A DNA stretch of 64,000 bases, taken from Schistosoma mansoni. Its lineage: Eukaryota > Platyhelminthes > Trematoda > Strigeidida > Schistosomatidae. Each line of letters opens with the position of its first letter. Within the stretch, counting starts at the first letter, position 1. The notes under the pieces are model-generated. The model did not search any database, was not told the DNA's origin, and was given only the letters and a program-made list of their open reading frames with translations. Both the position numbers and the translations under genes were made by a program. This document shows, piece after piece, positions 24,101 to 31,692 of the stretch. The DNA lies in the NCBI RefSeq assembly GCF_000237925.1, contig NC_031495.1, positions 63,656,939 through 63,720,938 of the forward strand, written 5' to 3'.

Positions 24101-27100
24101 TGATTATCTTATCCAAATTATTTTTTTTTCTTTTTTATTCTTAATTGTTTATTAGCCAACAGGATGGTTAGATGCTTCTACATTTGTTAGTCTTACGTCA
24201 TCTAATGCTTCACATTATTTAGGTTTATATCCATATAAAGGATGTTTATATCCAGGATCCGATGCTGATTTAATATGTTGGTCATATGAAAATATAACTG
24301 ATTGTACTATACAATATCCATCTATAGTTATTCATCATGGTAGATTAGTAGTATATAATGGTAATCTTATAAAAGGAACAACGAATGATTTAATGATTAA
24401 CCCATGTAATAAACTAAATGAATGTCAATCTAATCAACCACAAGGAAGTTTACAAATAGGAAAATTATTTCCTTCTACGATTTATGATCAGGTTAATGGA
24501 TTTGAAAGAGTAAGTCATTAGAAAAATAGATTTATTTTTTATGAATGATTATTGGTAATTTATTAGATAAACTAATCTCTTTCTGGAACTCATACCTCAT
24601 CAAGATACCAAAGATCTGAGCAAATGTGAGAATTACAGAAGCATTAAACTGTTGTCAGTTCCAGGAAAAGTTTTCAATAGAGTGTTGCTTAACCGGATGA
24701 AAGATGCAATAGACGCTCGACTTCGAGATCAACAAGCTGGATTCCGTAAGAATCGGTCGTGCGACATTACGGATCATCGTGGAACAGTCAATTGAATGAA
24801 ATTCGTCACTATGCATCAACTTCATTGACTATGAGAAGGCGTTTGACAGCGTGGACAGGAGAACATTATGGAAACTTCTTCGACACTATGGAGTTCCTGA
24901 AAAGATTGTCAACATTCTCCGAATTTCATACAACGGACTACAGTTCAAAGTTGTGCATGAAGGACAGCTGACAGATGCATTTCCAGTAAGGACCGGAGTC
25001 ACACAAGGCGGTTTACTCTCTCCCTACCTTTTTCTTCTGGTGGTTGAGTGGATTATGAAGACGTCGACATCTGACAGGAAGCACGGAATACAATGAACAT
25101 CTCAGAATCAATTAGACGATTTAGACTCGCAGGTTACCTAACCCTCCTACCTCATACACATCAACAAATACAGAAGACAACAATGTAGCAGCAGCCTCTG
25201 CATCAATAGGCCTCAACATACACAAAGGAAAAAGCAAGATTCCCAACTTAAACACGGAGAACACTAACCCAATCTTACTTGATGATGAAACTCTGGAAGA
25301 GGTGGAAACATTCACGTACCTGCGAAGCATCATTGATAAACAAGGAGGATCGGATGGAGACGTAAAGGCGAGGATTGGCAAAGCAAGGGCAGCGTTTCTA
25401 CAATCGAATAACGTATGGAACTTTCTCTCAACCAATATCAAATTGAGAATCTTTAATACGAACGTCAACACAGTCAGTTCTACTGTACGGAGCTGAAACG
25501 TGGAGAACTACTACATCCATCGTCAAGAAGATACAAGTATTTATAAACAGTTGTTTACGCAAAATACTCAACGTTCACTGGCCAGATACTATCAACAACA
25601 GCATTTTATGGGAGAGGACAAACCAGCTTTCAGGTGAACAGGAAATTAGGAAAGGACATTGGAAGTGGATGGAACATACATTAAGGAAATAATCAAACTG
25701 CCTGGCCATCGTCATATGCTACTTATATGGATATAAGCAACCCACATCACAATATAACTAGACAAGCTTTCAGTATGATTTTGTATTAGTTTTCATTCAT
25801 TCCCTAAGGAAGTTTTGATTAGTTTGCAAGATGAAACGTTGAGATTATCTAATTTATACTTTGTATCTATCATGTATGAATTTTTATGTTGTTCTATTTC
25901 TATTTACCTTATTGAAGCTTTTCAATAGTTTATCATTTAGAATACTCACTACAAATGACTTCCAATGTAATAAATATTTACCACTCATCTTGCTGTGTTA
26001 ATGAGGTATGACAACTTGGACCGATGCATATATGTGCCTGGTCCTACGTTGTAGTTGACTGACTAACTGACTCATCCATTTAACAACACGTTAGATAAGA
26101 GTACAAATTAGATTAAGGAACAAGGTTATCTGAGAAACTATACATAAACCTTCTTTTAAATAAAAACAATAAGAATCAAGATGGATAGTGAATTCATCTT
26201 TATGAGATGGATTTTTGAATAAACCACAGTATAGTCAAATGATTATAAAGTAGCAAAATACTAGGGACATTTATTTTGGTTCCTTCTAGAATTCTTCCAC
26301 AAGGACTTTGGAAACTATGAAAAAGGTTATGAACATTTAGTCCAATCCCTATTTGATACAAAAACTTCTAGAAATCTGACTCATTTTATGTCATATTCTG
26401 GGTGGATAACTGTCTGCTCTGTAACTGGATTCAGTAGTCTCTCAGAGGTAACCAAAGTTTATATAGGCTTGTAAATAATCTTATATCATGTGCATTAAGA
26501 AACCTTGAAGTAAAGCTTCTTCTACTTTGTACTTTTGTTGGCCTTTTAACTTGACTCTAATTAGATTGTATGATAATGTTATCGAAATATACATCTCAGC
26601 TACCCTCGTATCGACTTAAATCGCGTTATGAATAACGGAATAAGTCGAATACGAGAATGAATTTCGAATACGTATTTTTCATGCACTCGTTGATCCGGAC
26701 AAACATCCAGAACGAAAAGCGGGAGAGCAAAGTAAAGAAAGTGAACCAATTCGATTTGAGTAAGTGTGACTCAATATTTGTAGTCAGACAAAATTAAGCT
26801 ATAGACATGTTATGAGTAGGATAAGTAATGAACACACATACGTTCATATATAAGCAAATAATTAACAAGGTCAAAATGTGACTGAACACGAATGAATAGA
26901 TCAGCCTGTCCGAATGTTATAATAAACTAATATCGGCCTGACATAGTACTAGACACTACACCTTTCCTCTGTTGTTCAGGCCTCAAGTATGGAAGAGTTC
27001 TGGTGATCTAGGAAACAGCTACGAAGTCAATTTCAAGCGTTTAAGTTGTGGATTCATCAATTTTACGTATACTTAAGTGACATGCACTATATATTAGTCT

Positions 27101-30100
27101 CATATATCGACATTCATTGAATTAATGTTGAATTACTGGATAACCTAAACTGTATATTTAAGTAACAAATATAAACATTAATTTAGATGAAATGGGTTTT
27201 TTGGCAACTTTAACTTGTATTAAATACTTATCAGGGACTGATTTCAGCTGGCGTACATTACTGAAAATCATCGAGTATAGAACAGTTTATTCGCTCTAGT
27301 TTAGAAGTCTTCAGCAGTGAATAATCAAAATAATGTTTTTTCATAGTTGAAAGCATGAGTCAATTGAAGCTAGACCACCAAGGAAAACCTGGAAGCACTG
27401 GACGGCCGTCCTTCATGATTGTTCCACTGACTTCAAGAGGTAAATCCAAAAGTTCTAGTGAGAATCAGTGACTAGTGGAGTTCAAACAACGTCTGTTATG
27501 AGATAGGAACTCAGTGAAGACAATTGGTGAACGGTTGCTCAACTTCGTGGATTGGTTGAAGTTAGATATAAACACCATCGGATGCCGGCCGGCTCAGTGG
27601 TCTATCGGTTAAGTGCTCTGGCGCGAGACTGGTAGGTCCTGGGTTCGAATTTCGCGAGGCGGGATCGTGGATGCGCACTGATGAAGAGTCCCACGATAGG
27701 ACGAAACGGCCGTCCAGTGCTTCCAGGTTTTCCTTGGTGGTCTAGCTTCAATTGACACATGCTTTCAACTATGAAAATACTGTAATCTCAACGAAACCTC
27801 TTCTGATAAAATAATGTTGTTCTTTTTCGTTACTATGGAAATGTTACTTGTTTTTTTTCAAATCAACTCATTAGTTGCGTAAAACAAATCAAATCCCTAT
27901 TGTTCGTGAACCTTGGACAATGAATAATTTAAATGAAGAATTAACAACCATTTCAAAAATACCAAACAACCTTGAAAATAATAATCAAAATAGTGAACAA
28001 ACAAAAGTTTGTTCATCCAATGAAAATTTAATGACAATGTCAACTAATATACGTACAATACGTGGTAATCGAGATTTACATGCTTCAGGATTTTCATTAA
28101 GTGGTTAGTTACTAAAATGTTTTTTTTGAAATAGTGGTGTATAATTATCGTTTTAAATCCACTTGGTATTGTTTGTTTAAATCTTCATATTGATGTGTTA
28201 GGACTGCTATTGACCAGTGGATAACATGATGGTGTTTGAAGCGAAAGGTACTGGGTTCGAGTCCCAGAGTGAACATCAACTCTAAGATGCAGGTACACCC
28301 AGCTGACGAGTCCAAAATAGGACGAAATGCGCTTCGAACTGGATTCCACTGCTAGCCACTATCCATCTTTGTTTAAAATGTTTAAGTGTATTTGAAGTTA
28401 ATATTATTGATGGTAAAGCTTGTAAAACTATGCCAGTCACCATACGCAGTTGAGAAATGTGTCAGGAAATAATAGTTACTTATGTTTAATGACTTAAAAT
28501 GTCATTCTCGAGAAATGAATAGCCAGTGTTTACAATTTTGTTGGACAGTAAGAAGCGGCATTTATTTTATCGAATAGGGATACGTTTTCCGGATAATTTA
28601 AAGATTGCTCTTATGTACTTTTCTACCTAACGTGGTTTGGTAGTTCCCAAAATAATTGTTGAGGGGTCGAAACCTGAAAGTTAATGATTAGAAGCATTAT
28701 ACCCATCTTCTCTACTACCACTACTGTTATACTACTTCTACTAATCTGACATTTGTATTTCATCTCGCTGTCCTAGTCATATGTCAACATAAACCGATGC
28801 ACACGTGTACCAAGTTCTACATTGTATGATTGACTTTTTACTGTTGGGAATATGCGCTTGAAGTTTACAATAACAGGCTTATTGTCATTTCGGAGGACTT
28901 AACACTAAAACTTGTTACTCCTCATATATGATAAAACACTGGATATCATAGCCACAAAGTGATGGAAAGTAACCAAAGCCCCTCACTTAAAACTACGTTT
29001 TTAGTAGGTATTCGGATATTTCCAGAATCCCATACATATGAAAGAATTCTGTAATAACGACAGAAACTTCGGGTGAATCATAATGTAATGTTTCGATTAT
29101 CATCGATAATCAATGCAGTAAACTTATCTCGATACTTACAGCGTCCCTATAAGTGTGATGGAGTTCCACCATGTATGAGTGAACATAAAATTTAACTTCA
29201 GATTTTGCCTTTGTTTCCAGAATGCATTGAAACTAGTGACTAATTCTTTTAAGGTTAACTGCTTAGATCAATAATCTAGTTTCCTATCAACTCTGTAAAT
29301 TGTTGCATTTGAAGCTCTTTTAAATAAACATCCTTAAAAGATCTACTCATGTAAAATGGTTGAATATGGAGTAGCAACCAAAGTAATGTATTCAGTATTG
29401 TTTGTTTGAATCTTCCNNNNNNNNNNNNNNNNNNNNNNNNNNNNNNNNNNNNNNNNNNNNNNNNNNNNNNNNNNNNNNNNNNNNNNNNNNNNNNNNNNNN
29501 NNNNNNNNNNNNNNNNNNNNNNNNNNNNNNNNNNNNNNNNNNNNNNNNNNNNNNNNNNNNNNNNNNNNNNNNNNNNNNNNNNNNNNNNNNNNNNNNNNNN
29601 NNNNNNNNNNNNNNNNNNNNNNNNNNNNNNNNNNNNNNNNNNNNNNNNNNNNNNNNNNNNNNNNNNNNNNNNNNNNNNNNNNNNNNNNNNNNNNNNNNNN
29701 NNNNNNNNNNNNNNNNNNNNNNNNNNNNNNNNNNNNNNNNNNNNNNNNNNNNNNNNNNNNNNNNNNNNNNNNNNNNNNNNNNNNNNNNNNNNNNNNNNNN
29801 NNNNNNNNNNNNNNNNNNNNNNNNNNNNNNNNNNNNNNNNNNNNTATCCATCTCTGCTTACAAAGTAATGTATGCCTAATCTTTACAGATGATAGAATCA
29901 TATCGGCCTGACAAATAGTATAAACAACTTGAAATTACAATGAGTTATATTCTGATTTTAGATAATGGTTGGAGCCAATTCTAGTTTTAGGAATATAAGG
30001 TATTTGTCGGATTCAAAACCTATGTAAACTTGTATTGAAGTTAAAGATCAATCGTGGCCTGAATCGCTTAGCAGTAACATTTCAGAACATAAGGTTTGCG

Positions 30101-30415
30101 AATCTAGGTCCGAATTCTACAGGCGACCGCAGTTGAGTCAAAACTGCAGGTATGCCATACTGAAGAGTGCCAACTACCGAGAAACCTAGATCAGATAGGG
30201 TTTTCTGTTGAACGCTTCTAACCACTTTAAAACCAACAGAGCTTTCTATTAATCGCTACTTATTTATCATTTCATTCACACGTATTCTATTTTTATTTGA
30301 ATCTTTTTTCTAAAAAAAAAAACAAAACAAAGGAGCTCAAGTTGACGATGATCGACCAATAAGATCAACAATTCGTACACAACAACAAAGTGAAACAAGA
30401 AACCCGTTATGGTAA
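12117..30415 (+). CDS. CRMP / dihydropyrimidinase-like protein (spliced; N-terminus not found)
   Basis: Clear exons, all with GT-AG ends and matching phases: 12117-12205, 13639-13820, 14839-15026, 16098-16271, 19546-19734, 24156-24509, 27875-28103, 30333-30415. Together they give 495 residues. The fold is the cyclic amidohydrolase (CRMP/DPYSL) family: [77 protein letters not shown]. The tail [18 protein letters not shown] matches the CRMP signature near the end of vertebrate CRMP2. CRMPs are cytosolic regulators of microtubules and axon growth, not enzymes. The metal-binding HxH is MST here, so catalysis is not expected. About 70-95 family residues between exons five and six and the first ~15 residues are unassigned. 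Introns are packed with repeats. Confidence 0.88.
12297..12450 (-). mobile_element. SR2-like LINE 3' UTR fragment (intronic)
   Basis: CAGTCAGTCAGTCACAATGTAG ... TTCGTACGTATGTACATCAG ... GTAGTAAGAGTATAAGCA matches the 3' end of the larger LINE at 33011 (about 33011-33160), in the same reverse orientation. The (GACT)n tail is at 12297-12306. Confidence 0.7.
12505..12690 (-). mobile_element. RTE-derived short element: 5' leader fused to 3' end
   Basis: On the reverse strand, the family E leader (CTGTAGCTCCTCCGGGGGCT ... AACGCTAACCAG) is joined directly to the last ~55 bases of the RTE LINE (GAGAATGCTGGTCGGCGTCC) and its TAAGTAAGTAAG tail. This looks like an internally deleted, SINE-like derivative of the RTE element. 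Confidence 0.65.
12700..13638. other. Intron of the CRMP-like gene, no repeat recognised
   Basis: Only short chance frames; nothing conserved recognised. Confidence 0.5.
14230..14475 (-). mobile_element. Family B element (degraded)
   Basis: GGGTTTGTGGAGATTGTAGTAATTT leads into the arm GCTGAATTCATGAGTCGATC; decayed ribozyme (GTAACAATGTGGGACTCCATC) and tRNA-like part follow. Inserted in the second intron shown for the CRMP-like gene. Confidence 0.65.
14516..14706. mobile_element. Short fold-back family B derivative
   Basis: The arm CAGTTGAGATCATGAATCAA ... GCCGTTTCGTCCTATTGTGG and GACTCCTC are followed at once by AAGTTTTCCATGGTAGTCTA and the inverted arm AATGATCTCAACTATTAAAA. The private variant GAGATCAT is mirrored as ATGATCTC. 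Tail ATCCACAAAACCCCTTCTGA. Confidence 0.75.
15645..15850 (+). mobile_element. Family B element
   Basis: tRNA-like part with a GGTTCGAATCTCGTG B box (15720), decayed ribozyme (GCACTGTTGTGGAGTCCCAC with GGACAAAA instead of GGACGAAA), then arm CCATGATGGTCTAGCTTC. The ribozyme core is broken. A family A arm (GGGAAGATACAAGCAAGCAA) sits just upstream at 15611. Confidence 0.7.
16400..16550 (-). mobile_element. Family B element, truncated
   Basis: GGGGCTTTTGTGGAGATTTTAG, arm TTGAAATCATGAGTCAATTG, and a partial ribozyme (TTTTGTCCTATTGTGTGACT) ending in CACAATCCCGCC. The rest (16560-17455) shows nothing recognisable. Confidence 0.7.
17455..17705 (+). mobile_element. Family B element (ribozyme intact)
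   Basis: Starts at TTGATTGCGCAATTTCGTGG, continues with the A-box-like GCCAGCTCAGTGGTCTATCG, B box TGTTCGAATCTCGCGAGAGC (17570), intact hammerhead (17603-17648), and arm TTTCGATGGTGGTCTAGCTT / CAACTGACTCATGATC. It abuts a family A element directly at 17710. Confidence 0.8.
17603..17648 (+). ncRNA. Type I hammerhead ribozyme, family B
   Basis: Stem I GCACCG with return CAGTGT (one mismatch), core CTGAGGA, stem II GTCC/GGAC with loop CATAATA, GAAA, palindromic stem III CGGCCG, triplet GTC at 17640-17642. Confidence 0.65.
17712..18055 (-). mobile_element. Sm-alpha-like snap-back element (family A)
   Basis: Reverse Sm-alpha unit: ribozyme region at about 17745-17800 (core intact except GAAA reads GAGA), degraded B box, A-box region. 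It is followed by a perfect 38-bp inverted repeat: 17920-17957 against 18018-18055. Both arms share the private variant AGTACAGT/ACTGTACT where other copies have GGTATTGT/ACAATACC. Confidence 0.85.
18296..19450 (-). mobile_element. RTE LINE fragment split by a solo LTR
   Basis: Reverse-strand RTE C-terminal region from the TTAC tail (18298) to 18864, resuming at 19380 with ATCAATGATGCTACCCAG (the GSIID-encoding stretch). The two parts are collinear and are separated only by the LTR. Several frame breaks; dead copy. Confidence 0.85.
18865..19375 (+). mobile_element. Solo LTR of an LTR retrotransposon (fossil)
   Basis: A 511-bp block starts TGTAGT and ends ACTACA. It is flanked by a 4-bp duplication TGTT (18861-18864 and 19376-19379) and interrupts a RTE LINE. 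A TATA-like segment and an AATAAA-like CAATAAAC near 19270 fit an LTR. No internal region is present, so it is a solo LTR. Orientation is inferred from the polyadenylation-like signal. Family (Gypsy or BEL) is not determined. Confidence 0.75.
19885..20062 (+). mobile_element. Family B element, 5'-truncated
   Basis: GTGTAAACGTTTGCGCGCGAC, degraded B box, ribozyme with intact CTGAGGA and GAAAC but mismatched stem II (TTTC against GGAC) and altered triplet GCC, then arm TTTTTCATGGTGGTCTTAC and CAATTAACTCATGATCTC. Confidence 0.7.
20175..20309 (+). mobile_element. Family E ~135-bp SINE-like element
   Basis: CTCCGCCTGTAGTTCTTCTA to GCCGGCCAGAAAAAAAATTA, flanked by a 14-bp near-perfect duplication (ATGGAACTTTTGAA at 20161, ATGGAACATTTGAA at 20310). 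The sequence equals the putative 5' leader of the RTE LINE, with an A-rich 3' end. Confidence 0.75.
20400..20515 (+). other. Candidate missing exon of the CRMP-like gene
   Basis: The open frame contains [20 protein letters not shown] followed by YIKEQIN. It fits the family segment AFVTSPPLxPDPxTPDFL with PP, an acidic residue at +4 and D-aromatic at the same spacing. It lies in the right intron and could fill part of the gap between exons five and six. Splice sites are not convincing (weak donor GTACTA after IKEQIN). Treat as a hypothesis. Confidence 0.3.
20755..20988 (+). mobile_element. Family B element with concordant arms
   Basis: GAGGGTTTTTGTGAAGATTT leads to the arm GTTGAATTCATGAGTCAATC. 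A forward ribozyme lies at about 20888-20937 (core CTGAGGA, GTCC/GGAC, GAAA, triplet ATC, stem I weakened), and the closing arm ATTGACTCATGAATTCAAC mirrors the private variant GAATTCATG. Confidence 0.75.
20991..21118 (-). repeat. Family C repeat, 3'-end fragment
   Basis: TTTATTTATTTATTTAAACACATAAACATTGG through GTGAGGGTTAGGATACTGCC matches the 3' end of family C in reverse orientation; truncated. Confidence 0.8.
21403..21547 (+). mobile_element. Family E SINE-like element
   Basis: ACCTGTAACTCCTCCGAGGG to CGCTAACCAGAAAAAATTAG, flanked by an 8-bp TAAGATTT duplication (21395-21402, 21548-21555). Same leader-like sequence as at 20175. Confidence 0.65.
21560..21800 (-). mobile_element. Family B element (degraded)
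   Basis: Arm ATAGTTGAAAGCGTGAGTCAG, degraded reverse ribozyme (CTCTTCCTAGTATGGGACTT), reverse tRNA-like part and distal segment GTTGAAATCTAATTTCAATC. Confidence 0.7.
21912..22405 (-). mobile_element. RTE LINE fragment (3' part)
   Basis: TTAC tail at 21912-21928, then reverse-strand RTE C-terminus up to GAAGTTAGTTGACAGTTGTTTT (22401). Frames are broken. 5'-truncated. Confidence 0.85.
22552..22632 (+). other. Candidate missing exon of the CRMP-like gene
   Basis: The open frame [20 protein letters not shown] followed by FAKESKNE has C-T-F and A at the same spacing as the family segment C-T-F-N-T-x-Q-K-A. A family B element starts right after it. The acceptor (TATCAG) implies a phase that does not match the other candidate exon, so this is only a lead. 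Confidence 0.3.
22645..22870 (+). mobile_element. Family B element (ribozyme near-intact)
   Basis: TAGACATTATCACCGTTGGATGCC, A-box-like CCAGCTCAGTGATCTAGAGG, B-box GGGTTCGAAGTTCGCG, hammerhead at 22764-22809, arm TTTTCCATGGTTGTCTAACT / GACTCATGATCTCAAC. Confidence 0.85.
22764..22809 (+). ncRNA. Type I hammerhead ribozyme, family B (best stem I)
   Basis: Stem I GCACTG (22764-22769) pairs perfectly with CAGTGC (22804-22809). Core CTGAGGA, stem II GTCC/GAAC (one mismatch) with loop CACAATA, GAAA 22792-22795, short stem III, cleavage triplet GTC 22801-22803. Confidence 0.65.
23150..24010. repeat. Unclassified repeat-like stretch
   Basis: More GC-rich than its surroundings, with GAGTGAGCGTGAGAGTCGAA-type motifs that recall LTR sequence, and a TTATTATTATTATT microsatellite at about 23691. 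No frame or boundary is convincing. It may be an old retroelement remnant. Confidence 0.3.
24585..25700 (+). mobile_element. RTE-clade LINE, 5'- and 3'-truncated
   Basis: Starts at CATACCTCATCAAGATACCAA. Frame pieces are [73 protein letters not shown] (the QG-LSP motif), and the C-terminal [13 protein letters not shown] region. The DD catalytic box is altered (DDLDSQVT in place of FADDLA) and several shifts break the frame. It sits in an intron of the CRMP-like gene on the same strand and ends without the usual tail. Confidence 0.9.
25920..26075 (+). mobile_element. SR2-like LINE 3' tail fragment
   Basis: CTTGCTGTGTTAATGAGGTATG, ACTTGGACCGATGCATATATG, CCTACGTTGTAGTTGACTGACTAACTGACTC: the 3' end plus (GACT)n tail also seen at 37250-37330. 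Confidence 0.7.
26580..26960 (-). mobile_element. Diverged LTR related to the one at 18865 (fossil)
   Basis: On the reverse strand it starts TGTAGTGTCTAGTACTATGT at 26960 and contains ATTAACAAGGTCAAAATGTG-type blocks collinear with the solo LTR at 18865-19375. The far boundary is unclear. Old and well diverged. Confidence 0.5.
27338..27807 (+). mobile_element. Family B snap-back element with 11-bp TSD
   Basis: Flanked by AAAATAATGTT at 27327-27337 and 27808-27818. The left arm at 27341-27409 and the right arm at 27705-27773 are inverted copies 69 bases long with one mismatch, sharing private variants (ACCAAGGAAA / TTTCCTTGGT and AAAGCATG / CATGCTTT). Between them are the distal segment, A-box-like CCGGCTCAGTGGTCTATCGG, B box GGGTTCGAATTTCGCG (27643) and a shifted ribozyme core (ACTGATGAAGAGTCC). 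Tail GAAACCTCTTCTGAT. Confidence 0.9.
28158..28375 (+). mobile_element. Sm-alpha-like composite (family A)
   Basis: Begins with a reverse-type arm AATCCACTTGGTATTGTTTG ... GTTAGGACTGCTATTGACCAG, then switches at about 28218 to forward TGGATAACATGATGGTGTTT, B box GGGTTCGAGTCCC (28254), ribozyme region (CTGACGA, GTCC/GGAC, GAAAT) and CTATCCATCTTTGTTT. A head-to-head junction with ~3-base homology. Confidence 0.75.
28690..28850 (+). mobile_element. SR2-like LINE 3' tail fragment (old)
   Basis: CACTACTGTTATACTACTTC to GTTCTACATTGTATGATTGAC is a diverged relative of the 3' end seen at 25990 and 37250. The rest of 28850-29380 shows nothing recognisable. Confidence 0.5.
29391..29861. mobile_element. 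Sm-alpha-like element hidden by an assembly gap
   Basis: The known ends are TTCAGTATTGTTTGTTTGAATCTTCC (29391-29416) and TATCCATCTCTGCTTAC (29845-29861), i.e. the arm and distal end of family A. The element is flanked by an 11-bp duplication AAAGTAATGTA (29380-29390, 29862-29872). The 428 N (29417-29844) therefore stand for the body of one element. Confidence 0.8.
29417..29844. other. Assembly gap (428 N)
   Basis: Run of N inside a family A element; frames across it are artefacts. Confidence 1.
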
Positions 30416-30621
30416 ACAAACACACACACATAGACCTTTTTTCTCATAACTGGTCTCTACTCACTATGAATTCATTCTAATTATGCACTACCATTATCAT
30501 TGTCATCATTAGATATTAACTCACCTCACTCTATACACATATATAATATGCAGTTTCGATAAAGTACATAACATTACAAAAAAATATATATATTACTATA
30601 ATACTAATAATAATGTTAAAT

Positions 30622-30627
30622 AATAAA
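30622..30627 (+). promoter_or_regulatory. Candidate polyadenylation signal of the CRMP-like gene
   Basis: AATAAA about 207 bases after the stop codon at 30415, followed by T-rich sequence. Confidence 0.4.
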
Positions 30628-30824
30628 CTTTCATTATTCTTACATAATGGACAAAATGGAATATTTTTCAAAATTCAATTTTCTTTCTGTTGTTGTTTTC
30701 ACCGAAGAAACCCCCCCCACCGAGGGGAACGACGTAACGATAAGTGTATATATATATATATACAATAATGATAAGACAAAATAGTAACTCTAATAAGTGT
30801 AATTATTCTAGCTGATTTAAAACA

Positions 30825-31137
30825 AAGAACAAGAAGACTTCAGAACTTGAAGCTTCGATTAATGAATGACACCGAGAAAGAATGGATTTATGGAAGAAAA
30901 AACAAAACAATAACAAACATCTTTTGAAGAAAGAACAAGAAGACTTCAGAACTTGAAGCTTCGATTAATGAATGACACCGAGAAAGAATGGATTTATGGA
31001 AGAAAAAACAAAACAATAACAAACATCTTTTGAAGAAAGAACAAGAAGACTTCAGAACTTGAAGCTTCGATTAATGAATGACACCGAGAAAGAATGGATT
31101 TATGGAAGAAAAAACAAAACAATAACAAACATCTTTT
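30825..31137. repeat. Exact 106-bp tandem triplication
   Basis: The unit AAGAACAAGAAGACTTCAGA... starts at 30825, 30931 and 31037 (period 106), with no difference seen between copies and the third ending at ATCTTTTCAG. Inside, CTTCAGAACTTGAAG forms a short palindrome. It lies between the converging 3' ends of the CRMP-like and CDK-like genes. Confidence 0.95.
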
Positions 31138-31354
31138 CAGTAGTATATTTGATTATTGACAAAAAGAAACTTTTGGGAAAATGCTGTTGACATTTACAAC
31201 TCATAATAATAAGGCACATTAAATAAATAAACAAACAGATTGTATCAAAATACATGGAATCATATAAGTGAAGGCACCGAGTTCATGAATAACTGAAGAA
31301 AAATAATCGTACAAAAATAAAATACTCCATATAAAAAAAAACCCAAATATAATG

Positions 31355-31412
31355 AATCAGTCAGTTAGTGGGTCACAATGCAGAACTTCGTACGTACGTA
31401 CATACTACTAAG
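31355..31412 (-). mobile_element. SR2-like LINE 3' tail scrap
   Basis: CAGTCAGTTAGTGGGTCACAATGCAGAACTTCGTACGTACGTACAT matches only the terminal ~55 bases of the SR2-like 3' end. Confidence 0.55.
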
Positions 31413-31692
31413 AATAGGTAGTAGTGTTTACAATGACAATTAAATGCACTAAAGAAAAAAAATTAGTATCCCAAAAAATTCAACAAAACTGAATTTAATT
31501 AGTTAAATTAAAACAAAACAAGAACTTAATAAGTAGTGTTATTAGTAGTATGAAAAATGCAATGCATTTCATTTTCTCCCTTTACCGATGATTTTTATGA
31601 AAGGAAGGTAGAAAGTAAAAACCAAACAAAAAAATGCAAGCCGTTAATAATAATCATTGTAAAACAAAATAAAGGTATTTCATAATCTCTAT

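Noticed and set aside
27640-27660. tRNA-like B box (GGTTCGAATTTCGCG) considered as a tRNA gene
   Set aside because: No cloverleaf or acceptor stem; the motif recurs in every family A or B element, so it is a SINE-type pol III promoter relic.
29276-29911. Long frames on both strands across the second N run
   Set aside because: Artefacts of the gap; termini show it is a repeat element.
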